Below are positions 50,054 through 60,367 of a stretch of DNA of 64,000 nucleotides, piece by piece. The notes beneath the pieces were generated by a model. It did no database searches. It was not told the origin of the DNA and worked only from the letters and a program-made list of their open reading frames with translations. The stretch is from positions 62,001 through 126,000 of the forward strand of contig JABVXV010000078.1 in the NCBI GenBank assembly GCA_013365325.1, given 5' to 3'. How positions within the stretch are numbered: position 1 is the first letter of the stretch; every line of letters begins with the position of its first letter. Made by a program: the position numbers and the translations under genes. The stretch comes from Dipetalonema caudispina (taxonomy: Eukaryota; Nematoda; Chromadorea; Rhabditida; Onchocercidae).

Positions 50054-52848
50054 CTGAACAAATAAGTTCCTTTTGGTTGATAACAACACAAAACCAACAA
50101 ACCAGAATTTTGTGTTTGTTAAGTGAATTTAATATTCTTGTTTGTTTTATTTACTAAACGACTACTTTCTTATTAATCATTTATTTTGGAACTTTATTTT
50201 TTCATTGTAGAACCGTAAGGAATCTTCGCGTCATTCGTTGCGATGTTGTTCACCAATTCCTTCTTGGCGATCCGATAAGGAAGCTATCTATATAAGCGGT
50301 GCATCATGGACTCGACCATCAGCACCATATTCTGTTATTACGGCACCAAAAAAAGGAAAACAAACAAGGTCATGCCCTGGAGGAGTTTCCATTTTCCCGA
50401 CGAAATCATCTACCAATAAAAAGTACGACTCGATTGAAAACAAGTTCGTTTCATTTTATTGTATTCATTGTGTTTTTGTTGCAATCATTTCTTAACCTAT
50501 ATGTTAGATTACCTTTTATCTGCCTGCTTCGTTTATTTATTTAACTAATATGTAACTGATGTAAATGTTTTATTAAACATACTGTTCTGCAGTATTTCGA
50601 GCTAACTATAGTAGTCAGTCATGTTTCAGTTTACTTAAGTATTGTTGATAGACGCATGACTAATACAGCTAACTCGAACTCTTCATTTACATCAACACTG
50701 TTACGATGATTTCAGAAATGCTGGAATAGCAGCTGATGTCAGAAATCTGGATGCTGAAGTAAAGACATCTGAATATGGTAGCGCTGATCCTAGTCCAACA
50801 GATAGTTCACAGAGCGCTCCTCTACCATTCTTGGAATCCAAAGCTGACACTGAACTTAAAGCCGAGGTTTGCTAATTTTAACTAAAAGTAATGGATATTT
50901 TTGTAAGAAAGGATGATTTCTAGTCACAGACAGCAAAGATACGTAGGAAAATTAATGATTTTCGTCTAGTTTAGGGGAAAATAAGCTTTTTATAAACTAA
51001 AGTAACTCTGCGCTGATCTTCTTAAAGTAAATTTCGCTTTTTAGATTCAGAAATACGAATTTGAAATACGCAGATTAAGGAAACGTTTGAAGGAAGAACG
51101 ACATTATTTCAAAGGGCAAGTCATCGCTGTACAGGTAGGATAATTATTCGATCAAATATTATCACCTTTTACCAAGCGTTGGTTGAGTAGTAAAAGCTGT
51201 TGACAGTCATTAGAGAATTGAGTATGATTAAATGACCAAATGTTTTGAGGAAAAATATAGAGATGAACTTATTACTTATCATTTTTCCAGAAAGAAAAAG
51301 ATCACATGAGGCGCTATTTGGAGAAAGCTAGTCGAGCTGTTATGCATATGCAACGAGGAATTGATCAAGAAAGACGGAAGAATTCGAACTTGAGGAAACA
51401 GTTGCACGAATCAGATATAATTATTGTGAGAAATGCTTTCGGCAAAAAAAGTTTTCGGCGTATTTTTATAGGAAATCTGTTTATAGCTTATTTAGCAATA
51501 TTGAGAAGTAGTTGAAGGCAAGAATTCGTTCTTTCTTAGAAAGAAATTTCATTTATTTTTTGTAGTTGGTGATTGCTAGCGTTAACATTGAAATAAATCT
51601 TCACAATACTTCCTACATAATATTTTTAGAGGTTTGTTACTACTCCTGTGATAGAATTTATTTTCTCTAGATTGGTCTGCAAAATCAGCTTAGGAATAAC
51701 CAATATCGTGAAGTAGAACGTACAGGCAATGTCAGTTGTCCATCATGCGGTTCAGCAATTGTTGGCGCTGGTGAAGCACTTTGTGCGCTCACACAATCGA
51801 ATGCAAATCTTTACGACGATTCATTTACTTCAAATGTTAGTGATGCACCGGATGAAATGAAAAGTTTTCGTGACAAAAGATGTAGTGAACTGGTAGCTGC
51901 ATCATCGCTAAGAACTTCGTCGTCGTCTATAAAGGTACTTTTTTCAGCTCGAATTCATTATCAAATCAGATACCTGAGGGCTAGACTGGATTAAGCACTG
52001 AGTTGTTTGAATTCGGGTGTTCAAAATATTGAATAAATCCTTTTTATGAACTACAATTACAACAATACCTAGATTTATTTGAAATTTTAATTTTGTTAAA
52101 TCTCACAACTTATGAATGAAATGCCAGGAAAGGAGACAGGAAGAAGACATTGAACATAAAAGACTCTTAATCTCGTCAATCTTAATTTTTAGGGTGTCAG
52201 TGTACTTCGGGAACAGATGGCTACAAGTGAAAAATCATGTGTGAAATCACCGCATAGTCCCTTGAGGCGTTCGTATTCAGATAGCGAATTACCATCGATG
52301 GTTTCAACAACTGAAGTGGAAAGCGGTTCACAGGATTGTTTACTGCAATTAACCCATTTGCCTACTCGTGGAGAATTACTCTCCGAAAGCTTGGTTAGTG
52401 ACTTTTTGTGAAACTTGAATGAGTCAGTGAATTTTTTTTTCTCGAATTTACCAAGTATGTAATACATTGAATCCATGAGAGTTATAGATTATGAGCTTAT
52501 TCCACGATTTCGACTAATTCATTCGTTCTTTTATAGGATGGTACTAGTTTTTCGTCAGATGAAGAAACAACAGCAATTGAATTGCTACAGAAACAGTTGA
52601 GATGTCGTGGTGATAATGTTCGCTTTGTACCTCCACGGCGAGCTGTACGGCAAGCAACTTTCCGACGTTTTGGTCGTAAAGAAATAAGTGCCCTAGCAGA
52701 ATTTGACTACTTGCAAAATTTGAGTACTGATGCCAGTGGAATCGCAACCAGTTCGGATTATTCATCACCAGAAGGACGTCTAGGATTGGGTAAAGAACGG
52801 AGAATACCCGAAAGTCGGACAATATGTAAATTAAAAGTATCATCATGA
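49513..52848 (+). CDS. Unrecognised Ser-rich coiled-coil protein with a CxxC pair
   Basis: Eight exons, all phase-consistent, give 481 aa: 49513-49572, 50211-50443, 50716-50866, 51045-51134, 51291-51425, 51671-51934, 52193-52393 and 52537-52848 (stop TGA). Residues 1-20 are basic (IKIFRFRKHK). Residues 21-148 are low-complexity, Ser/Pro-rich and include CCSPIPSWRSDKEAIYISG. Residues 149-235 are strongly helical and charged (EFEIRRLRKRLKEERHYFKG, MRRYLEKASRAVMHMQRGID), a likely coiled coil. SCPSCGSAIVG at about 242-252 offers a CxxC pair as in a small zinc knuckle. The rest is Ser-rich, with LRRSYSDSELPS, which resembles a phosphorylation/14-3-3 site, and a conserved-looking block FVPPRRAVRQATFRRFGRKE at about 408-427. 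I do not recognise the family. The shape suggests a cytoskeletal or scaffold adaptor, which is inference only. The gene converges on the EME1-like gene. Confidence 0.88.
50008..50050. repeat. (TA)n microsatellite in intron 1 of the coiled-coil gene
   Basis: About 21 uninterrupted TA units. Confidence 0.9.
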
Positions 52849-52878
52849 TTTATTTGAACACTTTATTTTTGTAACCAT

Positions 52879-52884
52879 AATAAA
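52879..52884 (+). terminator. AATAAA polyadenylation signal of the coiled-coil gene
   Basis: A canonical hexamer 30 bases after the TGA stop; the next GC-richer stretch belongs to the opposite-strand gene. Confidence 0.55.
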
Positions 52885-53435
52885 GAGGGTTAAATCCTCA
52901 CTATCACTACTTAATGTCTATAATGATGTTTTGTCCTTGGAACTCTGTTGTTATACTAACTGCTATTTTTGCTGTATTTGATATTAATGTTTTTCTCTGC
53001 TTTTTCTAGATTTACTTCAAAAAGTGCAAGGTTTGGTAAGGATAACTTATTCCTTATAATGCTGAGTTATTCTATTGATTTTAAATTCATGTAAAGGTAC
53101 TCAATTAAAGAAAATCCAGGATCCCTACATCTGTGTGTATTCCATCTCACCTGAAATTAAAAACTGTGGTGGTATCTTAAGTACCGAACCAGTAAAAGTT
53201 TAGTCGAAATGCAACTTGTTACGTGAAATTCTGATATATTTTCTGGATTTTGTGCTTCAATTTTTCAATTTATATCCGCTAGCTGACATTTCTTTTTGAT
53301 TATTATTTTTCTAAGTTCTTAGTTGTTTATGTTCTCATCATGCCTATTGTCAAAGCATATCACTTGCCCCGAACCGTGTTTACTTTCATAAGAAAAAAGA
53401 AACATTCTTTTTTCTAAATTTTCGAAATAATACAT

Positions 53436-56400
53436 TCAATTTTCATCGATGATTTCGGTACCATTCACACTTGTTAGCATCAGATAGATTTTACGCGCTA
53501 GCACTGGTCCAATTCTTTTACCATGGTCCATCTTCGTATCAGCTAACAATTTCATTCCTTCTTTCATTGACATCGTTCTTAACCTGTGAACCTTGAGTAA
53601 GTTGTAGGAGTTCAGTAATTTTAGACCAGATTCTGATTTATTTAAATCTATAACAGTCTCATTTTCGGGAAAGTTTCATATGATTCTCTCGCGGTTCTGT
53701 CTGATGAAGATGTTTTTAGGGAAGTTTCTTCTGAATTAGAGAAAGGAGCTTTCTGATGCAGTTAACATATTTTGTGTTGAACAGACTTACAATTTCGAAA
53801 GAACATGTGGGTTCGGGAACGTTTTTGCAATTGTCCGTTGTGCGTCGGTTCCCATGCGATGCACTTGGCTTAACATTTTCATCCACCAGTCATATATGAT
53901 GGCTGAATCATCACCCTGCAAATTATAAGGGAATAAACTTCAATTTTTGGGCAAATCCACTCCCGCTTTTTTTGTTCGTGGTCTTACTGCTCATCCAATC
54001 ATGATGTGCTTAAAAGGAATTTTTTAAGAATTCAGAATTGTACAGAGAGATTTCTTGGCAGACTGACTGTGAATGTAAAAATTAAAATTGACTGTCCAAA
54101 TCTAGTTCCATCATCATATTTTAATAAAAGATTTTAGTGCATACTAGCAATTTTCGTGAAAAAGAGAAAAATCGGAATTATCCATAAACATTATACCTGT
54201 TATGAGAATAAGCAGTAAAATAACTGGGAATGAAATTATTAATAAATCACATCTTACTTCCGTGATGCCCTTCTCGATATTTACAATCGGCAGAATTTGT
54301 TCTTCCAAGCGGCTTTCGTTTCGCGCGATTGATCGATGCATTTGAGCAATAAGCGTAGCATATTCTTCTGCCGTTACGATAAAACGAGTTTGAGCTCGAA
54401 AACGTTCAAAGATCTCCAAAACAAAATCCGCTACCTAATAAATATGTTAATTTTGAAATTTACCATACAAGACAAGTTACTATATTTTCACATAATTTGC
54501 CTAGTAATTCTACATTAGCCTAGAACTCTTGCAACTAGATAAACTGACAAAATCTCTCAAACTTTTTCATTCTAATTTAACAAATTTAGATTGTGGTTAA
54601 GGATACTTACTTTTTCTTTTCGTAATTTTAATAAACCATGAACAACAAGGGTAAGTTGCGGTGATGGAAATGGATACTTTTTTAGACATTCTTCAATGAA
54701 TCCTGCAATTTCTTCCGCTGATTTGAATTGACCATAGCGCTGCGTATTCATTGACAAAATGCAGAATTGCTCGTATATCTGCAACATTTCTAGCAAAAAA
54801 TCATCAAATACTAAAGTTGAAAAAACTGTAATTAATGATGCCATTAATGTAATTAGAGTTGCATGGTTTGTGGTAATGACAAGAAGGAACGAAATTTTCA
54901 GCTTCGAAAAAGTTGTAGATAAAAACGAATGTTTAAAGCAAACAAAATGAAACATAAACATTGAGTCAAAACCAAAACTGTCTCGTGCATCCGGTGTTAG
55001 CATATCTTTCAATGATACGGAATTTGAATGTTTGGTACGATAGGACACTAATCTCTTGTGGAAGGTTTATGATGTCAACTACTAAACCAATTAAATTATT
55101 TTAGTGTGTCTACTGCTTATATTCCTGATTATCCAGTATACAAAAATATCCCACAACTACATGAAACATTCAGAAACATGCTTTTTCCTATCTGATATTG
55201 AAGGGAAGTCCCGAAGTGAATAAAGCAAAGACGAACCAACTTCTCATCACGAACAAATTCGTTATTTTCCACTTCTCCCTGCAAAATCCTTCTTTTCCAA
55301 CAGACTGTCATACCAGTACCATCGAAAATGAGTTGGTCACGGATACCGCGATCTGTGAATATTTTCGTGATCACTTCATCTAAATTATCTGCAACAAAAA
55401 AAAAAAATTTGAAGAGAACTTGCTTCAAAATCCTTAATAATGGTGATTACACTACCATCATAATTCCCGTTATCATAACTGCAACAATAAGGAAATTATA
55501 ATAGAAATATTTTTTCATTATATTAGCGATTTTACAGGGCAAATTTTATTAGAAAACTAGCAAATAGTAAGACTGACCTTCCCGTGATAATTAGTCCACT
55601 GTGTGACCTATCACCATGAAAATATACAACAATCCTTTTTAAAGCAATAGTATATGTCGTAGTACAGCAAGATGTAAAATGAAGTTACATATATCTAACT
55701 GTAACATTTCTCGTCCAATATTACCAGTTGATGATAATATACCTATTGCAGCAATTAGATCAAGATTGATAACACAAAACAAGTTCTGTTCACATTTCGA
55801 TTTTTTCGCTGTAGATACTTCTCGTTCAAATTTGGCCAACTGTTTCTCGAGCTCAATTCGTTTCTGGAAAGTAAAAGACATATCGAACAATCGAATTTCC
55901 AAAAAACAATTGATTCAACTTACCCAAGATTACCTTCCCTGTTTAGTTTATTAGTAGATAATCTATCGAATAGCCTATTCATCATTTTAAACATGAAAAA
56001 AGTTGGTTAGAGTACTGTGAAATACAATGTATCTTATTGGACTGTAATAGGTCTTAACTGCTAAATATATTATAACAAATATTAAATATGTAGAAAACAT
56101 ATAAGTATTAACCTTTCTTTCTATCCGTTCTTGTTTCTTCCTTTCTCTGACTTTTTCTTTTATAACCTGAATAATTTACTGCTAGTTCAAAGCAAGTTAG
56201 CATATATAATCTATCATTCAAAAAGTTGTAAGCTTGATACAAATTCCAGGCCATAAGATATTTATTTCAAAATGGATATTACATTTTAATCAAACATCTT
56301 TAAGGGAGCCAATACGCTTATTTCCAGATATTATGCTAATTTGAAAAGTCATGTGAAACTTTCATACTTTCATTTGTAGCTATAATTTCATATTACTATA

Positions 56401-57559
56401 AGAATACTTCAAAAAAAAAAAACAAAATACTGCTCAAAACTTCAATTTATTACGAAAAACAAACCAAACTTGTACAATTATATTCATCCAACGGATCACT
56501 AAGACAATTAATTATGACTAAGAATAACTATAAAGTATGATTATGATTGAAAATTACAAAACATAACCTGATCAGCGTTAATCTCATCTTTTGTTCTTTT
56601 TCTTCTCTTCTTATTCATACATACATCATCTGAAACTGAGCGTGCTATGCATATCGACGTGGATTTCTTATCAGGGGATTCATTAGTAATTAGTTGAGTT
56701 TCTTTGAGTGCTGGCGATGATTGTACAGGTTGTGAGAACGATTCATAGCTGTACCAGTTTGCAAAATCTCCACATTCAGGTATTTCATCTAATGCACATT
56801 GGGATTTTTCGTTCGAATCATTAGATTCATCATCTGAAGAAGTTAAACCCAAAAATGCTGCATCATTCAATTCTCTAAGTGTCCGACTGTATATGTCATC
56901 ATCGAAAAATTTCGAATTGGATTGCATCGGCTCTTCTTCAATTTCCTTATCCATATCTGAAGAAAAACAAGATATTCAGAAGTTAAGCAAAGATGCAAAT
57001 CAACTAAGTGAACTGAAAAAATTTTTTCTTTATATGATAAATAATATGAATGGATAAAAAAAAAAAAAAAAAAAAGGAATATCTGATGAAAAAAAAAAAA
57101 AAATTAAATTTCTATAGCAAATTTTAACAATTTTTATCATCTAGAAGAAGAAAAAGCCTACACAAATAAAAAAAGCCAAAATATAGAATAAACGATCCAA
57201 ACAACATATGATCAAAACATCCATATAAATTCACAATAAATAATGAAACAAATTTAGCATAATATTCATTCATGTGATGAATATAAATTAGCTAAAATTT
57301 GACATAATTCGTCTATAAAAGTAAAGAAAATTGATTATAAATTATTCAAATTTTTTTCTTTTTTTTTTTTTTTTTCAATTCATATCATATGAAATAGATC
57401 AAAATTAAGTCATTTTTTTTTTTTTTTTTTTTTTTTTTGTAAATACAAATAATCAAAATTATACTAACCATCTTTTCGTCCATTTGAATAACTTGGTTGA
57501 TTAGATTGGAATTTAATTTCATCCTCATTCTCATTTAATATTATTACACTTTCATCCAT
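53436..57559 (-). CDS. eme-1: EME1-like crossover junction endonuclease subunit
   Basis: Ten exons, all phase-consistent, give 502 aa: 57469-57559 (ATG), 56568-56956, 56113-56166, 55743-55863, 55233-55388, 54979-55047, 54611-54789, 54258-54434, 53791-53915 and 53436-53583 (stop TGA). The acidic N-terminal third (EDEIKF, SSDDESNDSNEKS) carries a KKRRKRTKDE nuclear-localisation-like cluster and then a charged helix (VIKEKVRERKKQERIERK). The ERCC4-like part follows (DEVITKIFTDRGIRDQLIFD, MTVCWKRR, PSPQLTLVVHGL, EQILPIVNIEKGITE). It ends in the C-terminal helix-hairpin-helix block RIGPVLARKIYLMLTS, as in human EME1 (RRIGPELSRRIYLQMTT). EME1 pairs with the nuclease MUS81 to cut branched DNA at stalled forks and recombination junctions; EME1 is the non-catalytic partner, consistent with no ERKxxD motif here. 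The donors of exons 55233-55388 (GTCTTT) and 54979-55047 (GTTTTG) are non-consensus and were chosen by phase. Confidence 0.87.
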
Positions 57560-57564
57560 ATCAG

Positions 57565-57567
57565 CTG
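57565..57567 (-). promoter_or_regulatory. Candidate spliced-leader trans-splice acceptor of the EME1-like gene
   Basis: On the minus strand CATTTCAG lies only 5 bases before the ATG at 57559, with no upstream exon evident. A 5-base leader is typical of nematode trans-spliced messages. Confidence 0.5.
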
Positions 57568-57655
57568 AAATGATTCAATGATTTATGTATATAATTGACG
57601 TATGATGGAGAGACGCTAATCCTAACTAACGTATTCTTAGAGAGAGAGAGGGAGA

Positions 57656-58260
57656 GGTAAAGCATTACTGTTTGAATGATTTAAACGTACGTAAATGATT
57701 TAACGTGATGAAGAGAATGTATATCTCAGCATACATTAACAGAATAAGATGAGAGAGAGAGAGAGAGGAACAAAGAGGGGAAAGAGAGGGAGAATAAGAG
57801 AGAGAGAGGATGAACAATACGGGGAAAAGAGAGAGAGAGAGAGAGGTAAAGCATTACTGTTCGAATGGTTTAAACGTACGTAAATGATTTAACGTGATGA
57901 AGAGAATGTATATCTCAGCATACATTAACAGAATAAGATGAGAGAGAGAGAGAGGAACAAAAAGGGGAAAGAGAGGGGGAATAAGAGAGAGAGAGGATGA
58001 ACAGTACGGGGAAAAGAGAGAGAGGTAAAGCATTACTGTTCAAATGGTTTAAACGTACGTAAATGATTTAACGTGATGAAGAGAATGTATATCTCAGCAT
58101 ACATTAACAGAATAGGACAAGAGAGAGAAAGAGAGGAACAAAAAAGGAAAGAGAGGGGGAGTGAGAGAGAGAGAGAAGAACAAAAAAGGAAAGAGAGGAA
58201 GAATGAGAGAGAGAGAGAGAGGAGAGGAGAAGAAGAGATAGAGAGAAAAGAATAGGAAGA
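57656..58260 (+). repeat. Purine-rich tandem repeat, units of about 180-190 bp, three copies
   Basis: Copies start with GGTAAAGCATTACTGTT at 57656, 57845 and 58024 (spacings 189 and 179). Each has a conserved core of about 100 bp with TTTAAACGTACGTAAATGAT and TAACGTGATGAAGAGAATGT, followed by GA-rich sequence. The third copy decays into longer GA/GGA runs to about 58255. A plus-strand open frame at 58073-58255 is an Arg/Glu artefact of these purine runs. Confidence 0.9.
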
Positions 58261-59857
58261 AATTGAAAACTTGAATGGAAATTATTTATACCATCGCGGT
58301 CAAACAGACATATTTATATAAAAAATGGAATGAATTTTGTTGCTATTGCAGCACTGTTGTGTTTACATTTGAAAAATGTTAATATTAACATTTAATATGA
58401 TTTAATTTAATTTGATTTGTTATAATTTAATTTGATGTAATTCGATGTGATTTAATTCAAATTAATTTAATTTAATCGGATGTGATTTAATTCTTTTGAT
58501 TAAATTAGTTCAATTAAATTTAATTCGATTTAATTTAATTTAAATGTTTTACAATAATTCATGTTCTTTTTTTTTTTCTTTTCCGTGCATATTCTTTATG
58601 ATATGACAAAAAATAAAAAAATAAAAAAAGAAAAAGAAATGCTAATTTAATGAATATTATTGAAATATTTGAAATTTTTTCAAAGCAATTTTTTTTTTTT
58701 TTTTTTTTTTGTTATTTGTTATTTCATCGAAATAATTCATTCTATGCTACCCTATGAATATATTATATAAATTAGTAAATAAAAATTAATTATGGAATTA
58801 ATTAATGTTGTTTGTTGATTTTTTTTTTCTTTTCTTTTGCAAAAATTTAAGCATCATGTCCGATAAATTCCATTAGGAAGATGTTAAGAGTAAGATGATA
58901 AATGATTGTAATAAATTTAAATTAAATTAAATTTAGTTTGACTAATTCAATTAAATCAAATTTAAATTAAACTCAATTAAATCAAATTAATTCCGTGATT
59001 ACTAAAAAATGGAATTGGAAATGCAGAATATGTTAATATTAGAATGAAATATTTGATGTATGCTATTTATTTATAACGGAGATTGATCCGATAAATTGGA
59101 TTCCGGAAAGATATGCCAAACAAAAAAAAAAAAAAAAAAAATTAATGTTGTGGTTGATCAGTTACGATGGTATACTTGAAATTGAAATGATTAAATCTAT
59201 CTGTTTCATTTTATCAGTTAATCAGTTAATCAATCAATCTACGAATCAATCAAATGATTTGATTAACCTTTAACTTTTAATAAATCGATAAATTTAATCA
59301 ACTTCTCTCATTTATTTTCTTATTGTCCCATGCATAAAACACATCAAAGGAATCATTCACAGGTAATGATTGTTAAAAATTAAAATGAATTATAGCAAAA
59401 TTTTTATAAAAAAAATTTTAGATTTTAGCAGGAAAATTCAAAATTTATAATTTCTATATGTAAATTTGAAGCAAAATACCTGACATAAAAGTAATTATTT
59501 GCTATGTAAATATTCATTGTTTGCATTATTCAAATCAAACATTTGTGATTGAAATTGATTGATAAGGTTGGTTTCAAATGAATTATTTTTTAGTGAGTAA
59601 ATTTAATATTTCAAAAATTATTTTAATTAATTAAAAATGAATATGACTTAGTATGATGAATTAATTATTGTTTCCAAATGGTATAATTTTTCTCTTTCCA
59701 TTTCCCCTTCCTTTTTTCAAAAAAAAAAAAATTTCCTATTATTTATTTACATTTCAAATTTATTTTTTTGTTTAATTAATTCTCGGTTTCTTACTTTAAT
59801 TATTCAACTTTCATAGTAATTATTTAATCAAATAATTTATTTCATAAATTATTTGCT

Positions 59858-59860
<3 letters not shown>
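58261..59860. other. Gene-free spacer between EME1-like and P4-ATPase genes
   Basis: It contains TTTAATT pentamer/hexamer-type degenerate repeats at 58380-58555, an inverted counterpart (AATTAAATCAAATT type) at 58910-58992, several A/T tracts and an AATC-type repeat at 59215-59270. No coding region is supported. Confidence 0.5.

Positions 59861-59934
<74 letters not shown>
59861..59934. repeat. Compound (TA)n(TG)n microsatellite next to the P4-ATPase exon
   Basis: About 12 TA units followed by about 25 TG units, ending only 25 bases before the first coding base of the exon at 59960. Confidence 0.9.
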
Positions 59935-59935
<1 letters not shown>

Positions 59936-59959
59936 AAAAAAGGTCAAAATTAATTTCAG

Positions 59960-60336
59960 ATGTATTGGCGTCAAAAACGACACCTTACATCATCACAGAT
60001 AATTATTGGACGAGCAGATTGGAAGACATCAAATTATGTTTCAACAACAAAATATAATCTAATCACATTCTTACCACTATTTTTATTTTATCAATTCAAA
60101 ACATTTGGAAATTTATTCTTTCTTATGATTTGCATCGTACAGGTTTATCAAACTATTACCTTATTTACTTAGCATTTTTATTGTTTTATCATTTCTATAC
60201 TTATTATCTAATTGTTGATATTTCTAGTAATAAAAAAAAAAAGAAAAGAAAGAACGTATTTTTATTGATTTATTTATTTTTTGAATTATTTACATATTTA
60301 CTATTTGTTTATTTATTTGTTAACTAATTTAATTGG

Positions 60337-60367
<31 letters not shown>

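Noticed and set aside
52544..52846. 100-codon minus-strand frame
   Set aside because: Antisense shadow of the last exon of the coiled-coil gene.
58073..58255. 60-codon frame rich in Arg and Glu
   Set aside because: Produced entirely by GA-rich tandem repeat units; no protein-like variation.
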